This document shows positions 44,631-55,520 of a DNA stretch of 64,000 nt, piece after piece. The DNA is from Blastococcus litoris. GTDB taxonomy: Bacteria > Actinomycetota > Actinomycetes > Mycobacteriales > Geodermatophilaceae. The translations under genes were made by a program, and so were the position numbers. The stretch covers positions 62,001 through 126,000 of the forward strand of contig NZ_QCZF01000004.1 in assembly GCF_003075095.1 (NCBI RefSeq). The letters are read 5' to 3'. The number at the start of each line of letters is the position of its first letter. Position 1 is the first letter of the stretch. The notes beneath the pieces are model-generated. The model saw nothing but the letters and a program-made list of their open reading frames with translations. It made no database searches and was not told the origin of the DNA.

Positions 44631-44669
44631 ACCGGTCCACCGCGCCCGACGAGGGCCGGTGGGACCGGT
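44631..44669 (+). terminator. Intrinsic terminator-like hairpin
   Basis: ACCGGTCCACCG (44631-44642) pairs with CGGTGGGACCGGT (44657-44669) with one bulged G; the inner GCCC/GGGC pair extends the stem to about 16 bp with the loop GACGA. It starts 3 nt after the small acidic gene and closes that operon. Confidence 0.65.
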
Positions 44670-44690
44670 AGGACGTGGCACGATCGCCGG

Positions 44691-45140
44691 GTGACGAGCG
44701 CATCCGCCGAGGAGCAGCGCCTGCGCGACCTCGTGCGCCTGCGCCGGGTCCGCGACCGGATCGACCGCGAGTACGCGCAGCCGCTCGACGTGGAGGCGCT
44801 CGCGCGCGGCGCGCACATGTCGTCGGGCCACCTCAGCCGCGAGTTCCGCGCCGCGTTCGGGGAATCGCCCTACGCCTACCTCATGACGCGGCGCATCGAG
44901 CGCGCCATGGCGCTGCTCCGCCGCGGCGACCTCAGCGTCACGGAGGTGTGCTTCGCCGTGGGCTGCTCGTCGCTGGGCACGTTCAGCACCCGCTTCACCG
45001 AGCTGGTCGGTGTCCCACCCAGCGTCTACCGGCGGCAGCAGGCAGGTGCGACGGCGGGGATGCCCTCCTGCGTGGCCAAGCAGGTGACCAGACCGGTCAG
45101 GAATCGAGAAGCTCCGGCGTCGGCGCCGTCCCTAGCGTGA
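44691..45140 (+). CDS. AraC-family regulator (DNA-binding domain only)
   Basis: A 149-residue regulator made of the two helix-turn-helix units of AraC/XylS: DVEALARGAHMSSGHLSREFRAAFGESPYAYLMTRRIERAMALLRRGDLSVTEVCFAVGCSSLGTFSTRFTELVGVPPSVYRR. There is no sensing domain, like MarA/SoxS. It lies 5 nt before the VOC protein gene, a common pair in actinobacteria; it may regulate that gene. A CACGAT box lies 6 nt before GTG 44691. Confidence 0.9.
   Translation: MTSASAEEQRLRDLVRLRRVRDRIDREYAQPLDVEALARGAHMSSGHLSREFRAAFGESPYAYLMTRRIERAMALLRRGDLSVTEVCFAVGCSSLGTFSTRFTELVGVPPSVYRRQQAGATAGMPSCVAKQVTRPVRNREAPASAPSLA
45133..45138 (+). promoter_or_regulatory. -10 box TAGCGT of the VOC gene, leaderless start
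   Basis: TAGCGT lies inside the end of the AraC gene and ends 7 nt before ATG 45146, giving the VOC gene its own promoter. Confidence 0.45.
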
Positions 45141-45145
45141 GGGCC

Positions 45146-45565
45146 ATGCAGACCCCCGACGTCACCATCCACTCGAGCTTCCTCCCGCACACCGACCCCG
45201 ACGCCTCCCTGGCCTTCTTCCGCGACGCCCTCGGGTTCGAGGTCCGCCTCGACGTCGGCTACGACGGGATGCGCTGGATCACCGTGGGCCCGCCCGGCCA
45301 GCCCGACACCAACATCGTCCTGCACCCGCCGACCGCCACCCCCGGCCTGACCGACGACGAGAAGCGCACGCTCCTCGAGCTGATCGCGAAGGGCAGCTAC
45401 TTCGGGGTCAACCTGGCGTCCCGGGACCTCGCCGGCACCTTCGCGGCGCTGGAGGCCAGCGGCGCCGATGTCGTGCAGGAGCCGACCGACCAGCCGTACG
45501 GCGTCCGCGACTGCGCCTTCCGCGACCCCGCGGGCAACATGATCCGCATCCAGCAGATCAGTTGA
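45146..45565 (+). CDS. VOC (glyoxalase/bleomycin-resistance fold) protein
   Basis: A 139-residue protein with two beta-alpha-beta units: SSFLPHTDPDASLAFFRDALGFEVRLDVGYDGMRWITVGPPG and GVNLASRDLAGTFAALEASGADVVQEPTDQPYGVRDCAFRDPAGNMIRIQQ. The Glu/Asp of the metal site are not all clear. Function unknown. Confidence 0.9.
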   Translation: MQTPDVTIHSSFLPHTDPDASLAFFRDALGFEVRLDVGYDGMRWITVGPPGQPDTNIVLHPPTATPGLTDDEKRTLLELIAKGSYFGVNLASRDLAGTFAALEASGADVVQEPTDQPYGVRDCAFRDPAGNMIRIQQIS

Positions 45566-45622
45566 GCGGCCCCCGGGCGTCCTAGCAGGCAGCGGACCCG
45601 ACCCCCGTACCGAGGGAGACAC

Positions 45623-48010
<2,388 letters not shown>

Positions 48011-48018
48011 GCCGGGAC

Positions 48019-50346
48019 CTACCCGCGCAGGCGCACCGCCACGAGCGCGACGTCGTCCTCGGCGCGCTCGGGCAGCAGCCGGTCGAGCAGTTCGTCGCAC
48101 AGCTGCTCGACCGGCCGGTCGCGCAGGTCGGTGAGCACCCGGCCGAGCAGCTCGATGCCGTCGTCGAAGACCTGGTCCCGCCGCTCGACCAGCCCGTCGG
48201 TGTAGAGCAGGAGGGTGCTGCCGGGCTCCACCGGGGAGACGTGCTCGGTGCGGGTGGTCGACGGGTCGACGCCGAGCAGCAGGCCGGGGCGCCCTCCGGT
48301 GAGCAGCTGCGTCCGGCCGTCCGGACCGGTCAGCACCGGAGGCAGGTGGCCGGCGCTCGCCCAGCGGAGCCGGGTCGCGCCGTCGGCCTCCTCGACCCGG
48401 CCGACGAGGACGGTGGCCATGGTGCCCAGCCCCAGGCCCTCGACCGCGGAGTCGAGCCGCGACAGCACGGCGGCCGGCCCGTCGGCGCTGTCGTAGGCGA
48501 TGCCGCGGAGCAGCCCGCGCAGCTGGCCCATGCCGGCCGCCGCGGCGGTGTCGTGGCCGACGACGTCGCCGATCACGAGGGTGGTCGAGCCGTCCGGCTG
48601 CTGGAACACGTCGTACCAGTCGCCGCCGACCTGCGACTCGCGGGCCGCGGGCACGTAGCGCACCGCGAGCTCCAGGTGGTCGTGCGCCGGCGGGTCCGTG
48701 AGCAGGCTGCGCTGCAGGGTCTCGGCCGCCTGCGCCACCCGGCGGGAGCGGGCGTACAGCGCCTCGAGCAGGTGGGTGCGCAGCTCGGCGGCGACGGCGA
48801 GCTGCGTCGCCGTCCACGGGTCCGACCTGTCGCGCACCGTCTGCCGCCAGCGCTCGAAGGACTTCCGCGGGCTGAGCCGGACCTCGTCCCCCTCGCGCTC
48901 GGCGATCGCCTTGTTGTGCGGGTCGCCGCCCCAGTCGATGTGGTGGACCTGCTCGCCGCGGAACCACAGGAGGTGCTGGCCCTCGGGCAGCGGCAGCGCC
49001 AGCACCCCGCAGGCCACCTCGACGGGCGTCACGAGACCCGGTGCGGTGTTCGGCAGGGAGTCGGTGGCCACGACGTCGTCGTCCCGGCCGGCGGCCCACG
49101 CGGCGACGGCGTCCGCGACGTCCGCGGGGAGCGCCGCACCGAGGGCGGTGGTGTGCCCCTGCAGCCGCACGACCACGCCGTCGGCCGGCACGAGGTCGAG
49201 CAGGTTCGGCGTGCCGAGCAGCGTCTCGGCCAGCGGGCGTGCCTCGTCGAGGGTGGCGGCGGTCAGCCAGGCCAGGGTGGAGCGGACCTGCAGCGCGCGG
49301 CGGACCTCGTCCTCCTCGGCGCGGTCCACCAGGCGCAGCGACAGCGTGGACCCGAGGAACTCGGCGGCGGCGCGGGTGGCGAAGGGCGGGGCGTGCGGGC
49401 CGCTGTAGTGGTGGCAGGCGATGAGGCCCCACAGCTCGTCGTCGCGCAGCAGGGAGATCGACATCGACGCCTGGACGCCCATGTTCTTCAGGTACTCGAC
49501 GTGGATCGGGGAAACGCTGCGCAGCGTGGCGTGGGTGAGGTCCAGCGGCCGGCCCGTGGCGGGGTGGTCGGTCGGCAGCAGCGGCGACGGCACGTAGCCG
49601 ACGTCGGAGATCAGCCGGATCCAGTTCTTCTCGTAGAGCGCCCGTGCCTGCGCGGGGATGTCCGAGGCGGGGTAGTGCAGTCCGAGAAAGCTGTTGAGGG
49701 GTTCCGACTTGGCCTCGGCGACGACCTCGCCGTTGTAGTCGGCGTCGTAGCGGTAGACCATCACGCGGTCGAAGCCGGTGAGCGTGCGCACCGCCTGCGC
49801 CGTGATGTCGTACAGCTCCTGCAGCGACGACGCGCGGTTGAGCTCGCCGATCGTGCCCCGGACCGCCTGGTAGGTGTTCGGGAAGGAGAACGGCCGCGGG
49901 CCGCGGGCCGGCTCCAGCTCGACGAGCAGTCCGGCCAGCGGGGGGTCGCCCGCCGGCTGCTGCTCGGCGGCCGAGCGCAGGACGACGCGGTGCAGGATCG
50001 CGTCGACCGGGACGGGGTCGCCGTCGACGTCCAAGGTGATCTCGACCGGGTTGCGCTCGCGGAGGTCGCCGAACGCGCTGGCCGACCGCAGGACCGCCCC
50101 CGCCGGCACCACGCCCAGCACGTCGGCGAGGGGGCGCCCCAGGGCGGCGCGCCAGTCGACGCCGGTCAGGTCGGCGAGGTTCTCCGACACCTGCTGCACG
50201 ACGTGGTCGGGGTCGCTGACCACCAGCAGCACGCCCCGCGGCTGGATGCTGCCGGGGACGTGGATCGGCTCGCGCTCGCAGTTGCTGAGGTCGACCGGGG
50301 TGCCCGGGGCGAGGAAGTCGATCCCCGTCACGGCGCTGTCGGTCAC
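48019..50346 (-). CDS. bphP: Bacteriophytochrome fused to a SpoIIE/PP2C phosphatase
   Basis: A 775-residue photoreceptor. The biliverdin Cys is at residue 23 in NCEREPIHVPGSIQPRG, followed by a PAS domain; the GAF domain (about 155-330) has PASDIPAQAR near 226, SPIHVEYLKNMG near 280 and GLIACHHYSG near 310; the PHY domain (330-520) has the tongue motif PRKSF near 494. Instead of a histidine kinase there is a PP2C phosphatase (VGGDWYDVF, IGDVVGHDTAAA, SAGHLPPVL, LYTDGLVERR and EDDVALVAV). So red light probably controls dephosphorylation of an anti-sigma antagonist. It overlaps bphO by 4 nt. Confidence 0.95.
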   Translation of the reverse strand: MTDSAVTGIDFLAPGTPVDLSNCEREPIHVPGSIQPRGVLLVVSDPDHVVQQVSENLADLTGVDWRAALGRPLADVLGVVPAGAVLRSASAFGDLRERNPVEITLDVDGDPVPVDAILHRVVLRSAAEQQPAGDPPLAGLLVELEPARGPRPFSFPNTYQAVRGTIGELNRASSLQELYDITAQAVRTLTGFDRVMVYRYDADYNGEVVAEAKSEPLNSFLGLHYPASDIPAQARALYEKNWIRLISDVGYVPSPLLPTDHPATGRPLDLTHATLRSVSPIHVEYLKNMGVQASMSISLLRDDELWGLIACHHYSGPHAPPFATRAAAEFLGSTLSLRLVDRAEEDEVRRALQVRSTLAWLTAATLDEARPLAETLLGTPNLLDLVPADGVVVRLQGHTTALGAALPADVADAVAAWAAGRDDDVVATDSLPNTAPGLVTPVEVACGVLALPLPEGQHLLWFRGEQVHHIDWGGDPHNKAIAEREGDEVRLSPRKSFERWRQTVRDRSDPWTATQLAVAAELRTHLLEALYARSRRVAQAAETLQRSLLTDPPAHDHLELAVRYVPAARESQVGGDWYDVFQQPDGSTTLVIGDVVGHDTAAAAGMGQLRGLLRGIAYDSADGPAAVLSRLDSAVEGLGLGTMATVLVGRVEEADGATRLRWASAGHLPPVLTGPDGRTQLLTGGRPGLLLGVDPSTTRTEHVSPVEPGSTLLLYTDGLVERRDQVFDDGIELLGRVLTDLRDRPVEQLCDELLDRLLPERAEDDVALVAVRLRG

Positions 50347-50969
50347 GCGGGCACCGGAGCGACCGGGCGGCACCAGGTCGCGAGGGCGCGGAAGGTCGCG
50401 CGTGCCGAGTCGACCATCGTGCCCGGGCTGCCGCCGGCGGCGACCCGCTCGCGGGTCACCCGACGGAAGGCAGCCCACATCGCACCGGTCTCGCCGCCGT
50501 AGGGGGAGAAGGCGCGGACGCGGACGCCCGCCAGGTGGGGGAGCGAGGCGAGGTGGCGGTCGATGAAGGTGCCCCCGAGGGTCGAGCCCTCCAGGACGTA
50601 GAGCCGGCCCAGGGCCTCGTCCGTGCCGGCCAGGGGAGGCAGCGACGGACCGGCGGCCGCGGGCGCCGCGTCCAGGGAGCGCAGGTCGCCGGCGAACAGC
50701 GCCGCCCTGCGCCGGCGCGGCCAGTCGACGGCGGCAGCGTCGCCCGGGTGCGCGCCGGCCCACGCGTCGAGGCCGGCCTCGGCGGCCAGCCAGAACCCGT
50801 GCATGCGCTCGAGCACCGCGGCGAGCCGGTCCCGCGCCAGGTCGGGGTCGAGCAGGTCCAGGGTGCGCTCGACGTCCTCGTGCTCCTCGGCGGTGCCGGT
50901 GCGCAGCCGGCGCAGGACGTCCTCGCCCCCGCTGCGGTGCCCGGCCTGCGCCACCCCGTCCGCAGCCAT
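50343..50969 (-). CDS. bphO: Heme oxygenase, biliverdin supply for the phytochrome
   Basis: A 208-residue protein. The proximal His is in GTAEEHEDVERTLDLLD near residue 29, and the distal helix in RLYVLEGSTLGGTFIDRHLA near 125; both fit bacterial BphO. It opens heme to biliverdin IX-alpha, the chromophore of the downstream phytochrome. A TACGCT box lies 7 nt before the ATG; bphO and bphP form an operon. Confidence 0.92.
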   Translation of the reverse strand: MAADGVAQAGHRSGGEDVLRRLRTGTAEEHEDVERTLDLLDPDLARDRLAAVLERMHGFWLAAEAGLDAWAGAHPGDAAAVDWPRRRRAALFAGDLRSLDAAPAAAGPSLPPLAGTDEALGRLYVLEGSTLGGTFIDRHLASLPHLAGVRVRAFSPYGGETGAMWAAFRRVTRERVAAGGSPGTMVDSARATFRALATWCRPVAPVPA

Positions 50970-50976
50970 CCCGACG

Positions 50977-50982
50977 AGCGTA
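50977..50982 (-). promoter_or_regulatory. -10 box TACGCT of the bphO-bphP operon
   Basis: TACGCT on the minus strand ends 7 nt before ATG 50969, fitting a leaderless transcript. Confidence 0.5.
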
Positions 50983-51011
50983 GGCGACCGGCGCCGGACC
51001 CGCGGGGTCGG

Positions 51012-52142
51012 TCAGGGACGCCCGGTGAGACGCGCGGCACGCAGCGAGGTGTGCAGCAGCAGGCGGGCGTCGCCGTCGGCCAGGTCCAGCCCGGTGACCG
51101 CCTCCACGCGGGAGAGCCGGTAGTACAGCGTCTGCCGGTGCACCCGGAGGGCGGTGGCCGCCCGGGAGGCGCTGCCGCCGCAGTCGAGGAAGACCTCCGC
51201 CGTCCCGGCGAGGACCGGATCAGCGAGCAGGGGGGCGACGGCGGGGTCGGGGCCCGGCAGGGCGGTGACGAGGCGCCACGCGCCCAGCTCCGCCCAGTGG
51301 GCGACGGGGGAGAGGTCCGGGACGGCGGCGGCCACGCGAGCGGCGGCCCGGGCCTCCGCCCACTGCGCGGGGAGGTCGCCCACCCCGGTGCGCGCCTGCG
51401 AGACGCCTGCGGCGCTGCCGCGGGGCAGCCCGGCGAGGGAGGCGGCGGCGAGCGCGCCGGCCGGGCGGAGGTCCCCGGTCCGGCTCAGCGGGACCAGCAC
51501 GGCGGCGACGGGACCGGAGGGGTCGTCGAGGACCGCCGCGACGGCCCCGGCGCCGGGCCGGCGCCAGCGGTCGGGCAGGCCGTCGGGGCCGGGCACCAGC
51601 GCGACGAGCACGAGGGGCAGCCGGTCGTCGAGCGTCCCGGCCAGGGCCCGCGTGGCCTGCGCCCGGGCCGTCGAGCTCCCCGTGAGCGCAGCCGCCAGGC
51701 TCCGGCCGAGGTCGTCACCCCCGGCCCGCTCGGCGAGCAGCTTCCCTGCGTCCGCCGCGAGGTCGACCGCGGCCGCGAGTGCCGGATCGCCCGGGTCCGA
51801 CGGGTCGATGCGCCCGCCGTCCAGCAGCCAGAGGTAGCCACGGGTGCGCCCCTCGTGGCGGACGGGGATCACCAGGCGGGTGAGGATCCCGGCCTCCGGG
51901 TCGGCCGGCGTGCGCAGCGGCCCCTCGGCGGAGGCGATGCCGAACTCCTCGAACCACGCGCGGGTGGGCGCGGGAGAACCGCGGGTCAGGATCGAGCGGG
52001 TGCGGACGGCGTCCATCGCGCCGTCCTGGCTGTCGTCGTGCGCGCAGAAGGCGAGCAGGGTGAACTCGGCGTCCTCGAGCGTGGCCGGCGCGGCCAGCAG
52101 CCGCGACACCTCGTCGACCAGCTCCTGCAGGTCGTCCCGCAC
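51012..52142 (-). CDS. PucR/CdaR-type regulator, likely of proline catabolism
   Basis: A 376-residue regulator. A GAF-like sensor fills the first 150 residues; the C-terminus has the PucR helix-turn-helix LDCGGSASRAATALRVHRQTLYYRLSRVEAVTGLDLADGDARLLLHTSLRAARL. It is divergent from pruB-pruA, and PruR/PutR-type members of this family activate proline use. GTG 52142 is preferred because of a GGGGAGGGGG site; ATG 52189 is an alternative. Confidence 0.88.
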   Translation of the reverse strand: MRDDLQELVDEVSRLLAAPATLEDAEFTLLAFCAHDDSQDGAMDAVRTRSILTRGSPAPTRAWFEEFGIASAEGPLRTPADPEAGILTRLVIPVRHEGRTRGYLWLLDGGRIDPSDPGDPALAAAVDLAADAGKLLAERAGGDDLGRSLAAALTGSSTARAQATRALAGTLDDRLPLVLVALVPGPDGLPDRWRRPGAGAVAAVLDDPSGPVAAVLVPLSRTGDLRPAGALAAASLAGLPRGSAAGVSQARTGVGDLPAQWAEARAAARVAAAVPDLSPVAHWAELGAWRLVTALPGPDPAVAPLLADPVLAGTAEVFLDCGGSASRAATALRVHRQTLYYRLSRVEAVTGLDLADGDARLLLHTSLRAARLTGRP

Positions 52143-52175
52143 CGCCGTCCCCCTCCCCGGGCCATCGTGCCCACT

Positions 52176-52229
52176 CAGGATCCTGTACATCTGTATGAGA
52201 GCACGGGCGCGGGTTCTGGACACTTGTCC
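52176..52229. promoter_or_regulatory. Palindromes between the PucR-type gene and pruB
   Basis: CAGGATCCTG (52176-52185) is a perfect 10-bp palindrome and GGACA-CT-TGTCC (52218-52229) a 5-bp inverted repeat. Both lie in the 151-nt divergent gap and are candidate regulator sites. TACCGT at 52254-52259 is a likely -10 for pruB. Confidence 0.4.
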
Positions 52230-52293
52230 CTGGCTCGAAGGGGTGGCGGTGCCTACCGTCGGCGGTGTTCGAGTCCCTGGAGCTGGAGGCCCC

Positions 52294-53223
52294 GTGGTCC
52301 TGCAGAAGGCCTTGCTCGCCGCGTCCCGCCGACCCGGTCTCCGGCGGGCGGTGACCGGCAACCCCGCGACCCGGCGGGTCGTCGAGCGGTTCGTCGCCGG
52401 GGAGACGCTCGACGAGGCGCTCGCCGTCGTCCGGACCCTGGACGGCGACGGCATCGCCGTCACCCTCGACCACCTGGGCGAGGACATCACCACCCGCGCC
52501 GAGGCCGAGCACTCCCAGGACGCCTACCTGGCGCTGCTCGACGGACTGGCCGCCCTGGAGCTGGGCGCGGGCGCAGAGGTGTCGGTGAAGCTGTCGGCCT
52601 TCGGGCAGGCGCTGCCCGACGGGCACGAGACGGCGCTCGAGCTCGTGCGGCCCGTGGTGGAGGCCGCCACCGCGATCGGCACGACCGTGACCCTCGACAT
52701 GGAGGACCACCGCACCGTCGACTCGACGCTGGCTGCCCTCGCCGAGCTGCGCAAGGAGCACCCGGGTACCGGCGCCGTCCTGCAGGCGATGCTCTTCCGG
52801 AGCGAGGACGACGCCAAGGCCCTCGCCGTCACCGGGTCGCGCGTACGGCTGGTGAAGGGCGCCTACAACGAGCCGCCGACGGTCGCGCACCAGAAGAAGA
52901 GGGACGTCGACGCCGCCTACGCCCGGTGCCTGGAGATCCTCATGGCCGGCCCCGGCTACCCGATGGTCGGCTCGCACGACCCGGCCATGATCGCGCGGGC
53001 CCACGAGCTGGCCGCCCAGCACGGGCGGGCTCCCGACTCGTGGGAGGTGCAGATGCTCTACGGCATCCGCCCCGACGAGCAGCGCCGGCTGGCCGCCGCG
53101 GGCACCCGGGTCCGGGCCTACGTGCCGTACGGCGTCGACTGGTACGCGTACTTCATGCGCCGGCTCGCCGAGCGCCCGGCCAACGTCGGCTTCTTCCTCC
53201 GCTCCCTGATCACGAAGTCCTGA
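52294..53223 (+). CDS. pruB: Proline dehydrogenase
   Basis: A 309-residue FAD-dependent barrel enzyme that oxidises proline to pyrroline-5-carboxylate. Family segments: VTLDHLGEDIT, VSVKLSAFG (Lys), TLDMEDHRTVD, RLVKGAYNEP (FAD site), GSHDPAMI and YGVDWYAYFMRRLAERPANVGFF. The single-domain form is typical of actinobacteria. Start GTG 52294 has GGAGG 4 nt upstream; pruA follows after 10 nt. Confidence 0.95.
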   Translation: MVLQKALLAASRRPGLRRAVTGNPATRRVVERFVAGETLDEALAVVRTLDGDGIAVTLDHLGEDITTRAEAEHSQDAYLALLDGLAALELGAGAEVSVKLSAFGQALPDGHETALELVRPVVEAATAIGTTVTLDMEDHRTVDSTLAALAELRKEHPGTGAVLQAMLFRSEDDAKALAVTGSRVRLVKGAYNEPPTVAHQKKRDVDAAYARCLEILMAGPGYPMVGSHDPAMIARAHELAAQHGRAPDSWEVQMLYGIRPDEQRRLAAAGTRVRAYVPYGVDWYAYFMRRLAERPANVGFFLRSLITKS

Positions 53224-53233
53224 GAGGTCTCCG

Positions 53234-54859
53234 ATGGATGCCGTCACCCGAGTCCCGGCCCCGCGCAACGAGCCGGTCCTCACCTACGCACCCGGCTCGG
53301 CCGAGCGCGCCGAGCTCGAGTCCCGCCTCAAGGCGCTGGCCGCCGAGCCCCTCGAGCTGACCAGCACGATCGGCGGAAGGCAGCGGATGGCCTCCGGGGC
53401 GGCCTTCGAGGTCGTCCAGCCGCACCGGCACGCCGCCGTCCTCGGTACCTCGGCGCACGCCACCCACGGCGACGCTCAGGACGCCGTCCGCGCCGCGAAG
53501 GAGGCCGCGCCGGCCTGGCAGGCGCTGTCGTTCGACGACCGCGCCGCGGTGTTCCTCAAGGCCGCCGACCTGCTGGCCGGGCCGTGGCGGCAGACGCTCA
53601 ACGCCGCGACGATGCTCGGGCAGAGCAAGACCGCCTACCAGGCCGAGATCGACGCCGCCTGCGAGCTGATCGACTTCTGGCGCTTCAACGTCCACTTCGC
53701 GCGGCAGATCATGGCCGAGCAGCCGGAGTCCTCGCCCGGTGTCTGGAACCGGGTCGACCACCGCCCGCTCGAGGGCTTCGTCTACGCGATCACGCCGTTC
53801 AACTTCACGGCGATCGCCGGCAACCTGCCGACCGCGCCGGCGCTCATGGGCAACACCGTCGTCTGGAAGCCCTCGCCCACCCAGCAGTTCGCCGCGCACC
53901 TGACGATGCGGCTGCTCGAGGCCGCGGGTCTCCCGGACGGCGTCATCAACCTGGTCACCGGCGACGGGATCCCGGTGTCGGAGGTCGCGCTGGCCGACCG
54001 CGACCTGGCCGGCATCCACTTCACCGGGTCGACGCCGGTCTTCCAGCACCTCTGGCGCACCGTGGGCGAGAACATCGCGGGCTACCGCGGTTACCCGCGG
54101 ATCGTCGGGGAGACCGGCGGCAAGGACTTCGTCGTGGCCCACTCCTCGGCCGACGTGGACGTCCTGCGCACCGCGCTGGTGCGGGGTGCGTTCGAGTTCC
54201 AGGGCCAGAAGTGCTCGGCTGCCTCGCGCGCCTACGTGCCGCGCAGCGTGTGGGCCCGCCTGGAGGACGACCTGGTCTCGACGACGGAGTCCCTGTCGAT
54301 GGGCGACGTCACCGACTTCTCGAACTTCATGGGCGCGGTGATCGACCGGAAGTCGTTCTCGAAGCTGTCCGGCGTCCTGGACCGCGCGAAGGACGACGAC
54401 GCGCTGACGGTGATCGCCGGGGGCACGGCCGACGACAGCGAGGGCTTCTTCGTGCGGCCCACGATCATCACGGGCACCGACCCCGGCCACGACGTCTTCA
54501 CGACCGAGTACTTCGGCCCGGTGCTCGCGGTGCACGTGTACGACGACGCCGACTACGACGCGGTGCTCGCGCAGATGGAGTCGGTGGCGCCGTACGCGCT
54601 GACCGGCTCGATCATCGCGCAGGACCGGGCCGCCATCGCCCACGCGCAGCAGTTCCTGCGCAACGCGGCCGGCAACTTCTACGTCAACGACAAGCCGACC
54701 GGTGCCGTCGTCGGCCAGCAGCCCTTCGGCGGCGGGCGGGCGTCCGGGACGAATGACAAGGCCGGGGCCCCGCAGAACCTGCAGCGCTGGACGAGCACCC
54801 GGTCGATCAAGGAGACGTTCGTGCCGGCGACCGACCACACCTACCCGCACATGACCTGA
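53234..54859 (+). CDS. pruA: 1-pyrroline-5-carboxylate dehydrogenase
   Basis: A 541-residue NAD-dependent aldehyde dehydrogenase making glutamate. ITPFNFTAIAGNLPTAPALMGNTVVWKPS binds NAD, IVGETGGKDFV holds the catalytic Glu near 290 and FEFQGQKCSAASR the nucleophile Cys near 325. The pruB-pruA pair completes proline breakdown. The transcript ends at a strong hairpin 32 nt later. Confidence 0.97.
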   Translation: MDAVTRVPAPRNEPVLTYAPGSAERAELESRLKALAAEPLELTSTIGGRQRMASGAAFEVVQPHRHAAVLGTSAHATHGDAQDAVRAAKEAAPAWQALSFDDRAAVFLKAADLLAGPWRQTLNAATMLGQSKTAYQAEIDAACELIDFWRFNVHFARQIMAEQPESSPGVWNRVDHRPLEGFVYAITPFNFTAIAGNLPTAPALMGNTVVWKPSPTQQFAAHLTMRLLEAAGLPDGVINLVTGDGIPVSEVALADRDLAGIHFTGSTPVFQHLWRTVGENIAGYRGYPRIVGETGGKDFVVAHSSADVDVLRTALVRGAFEFQGQKCSAASRAYVPRSVWARLEDDLVSTTESLSMGDVTDFSNFMGAVIDRKSFSKLSGVLDRAKDDDALTVIAGGTADDSEGFFVRPTIITGTDPGHDVFTTEYFGPVLAVHVYDDADYDAVLAQMESVAPYALTGSIIAQDRAAIAHAQQFLRNAAGNFYVNDKPTGAVVGQQPFGGGRASGTNDKAGAPQNLQRWTSTRSIKETFVPATDHTYPHMT

Positions 54860-54868
54860 GGCCCGTCG

Positions 54869-54887
54869 TGATCAGGTCTCCTGATCA
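54869..54887. repeat. TGATCAGG-TCT-CCTGATCA hairpin repeat, copy 2
   Basis: A perfect 8-bp inverted repeat with a 3-nt loop, 9 nt after the pruA stop and directly before the terminator stem. Tail TCAGGGGTCC, similar to copy 1. Confidence 0.75.
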
Positions 54888-54891
54888 TCAG

Positions 54892-54927
54892 GGGTCCTGG
54901 CTCACGGTCGATGGTGAGCCAGGACCC
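54892..54927. terminator. Terminator hairpin between pruA and DUF488
   Basis: GGGTCCTGGCTCAC (54892-54905) pairs perfectly with GTGAGCCAGGACCC (54914-54927) over 14 bp with an 8-nt loop. It is symmetric between two TGATCAGG repeats and can serve both convergent genes. Confidence 0.8.
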
Positions 54928-54931
54928 AGAA

Positions 54932-54950
54932 TGATCAGGTCTCCTGATCA
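54932..54950. repeat. TGATCAGG-TCT-CCTGATCA hairpin repeat, copy 3, inside the DUF488 3' end
   Basis: Identical to copy 2 over 19 nt. It supplies the last codons (DDQET) and the stop of the DUF488 gene, so the element has landed in or replaced the end of that gene. Tail TCACGGGCC. Confidence 0.75.
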
Positions 54951-55477
54951 TCACGGGCCGGCCAGCGGAGGAGGCCGTCGCCCCCGAGCTCCGCGCCCTC
55001 GGACGGGCGGTGCGGCGAGAGCCGGCCGCCGGGCATGAGGTGCTGCACCGGCTCGCCGCGGGCCAGGACGGTGACGTCGGCGATCAGCCGGCGGTGGCAG
55101 CGCCACCAGACCGTCTCGCTGCACATCACCGCGACGGTGCGCCCGTCCGCCTCCGCGAGCACCGCGTCGAGGGCCGCGCTGAACTCCGGCGTCCGGGTGT
55201 GCGCGGCGTAGGCGGCGAACTGGGCGACGGTCCACCAGCCGTCCTCCACCGGCCGGCCGGGCTCGAGGCGGCGCCGGCCGCCGAGCCGCTCCTCCCACCG
55301 GTAGCCGACGCCGAGCGCCGGGAGCCAGTCCTCCAGGGCGTCCCGCGAGACGTCCGGGTTGTTGCGGCTGCCCGGGAAGCGGCGCACGTCGACCAGCCCC
55401 TGGACCCCGGCACCGGTCAGCAGCGCCCCGAGCTCCGCCCGGTCCTGCGGTCCGTGACCGACGGTGAGCAACGGCAT
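54935..55477 (-). CDS. DUF488 domain protein
   Basis: A 180-residue protein with TVGHGPQDRAELGALLTGAGVQGLVDVRRFPGSRNNPDVSRDAL, the DUF488 N-terminal core, and VAVMCSETVWWRCHRRLIADVTVLARGEPVQHLMPGG (CxE and WxCHR) in the C-terminal half. Function unknown. ATG 55477 is preferred over GTG 55483. The C-terminal residues DDQET are coded by a dispersed repeat. Confidence 0.9.
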   Translation of the reverse strand: MPLLTVGHGPQDRAELGALLTGAGVQGLVDVRRFPGSRNNPDVSRDALEDWLPALGVGYRWEERLGGRRRLEPGRPVEDGWWTVAQFAAYAAHTRTPEFSAALDAVLAEADGRTVAVMCSETVWWRCHRRLIADVTVLARGEPVQHLMPGGRLSPHRPSEGAELGGDGLLRWPARDDQET

Positions 55478-55520
55478 CGTCACTGCCTACCCGGCCGCGG
55501 CCCTTTGGCATGCTCGGGGG

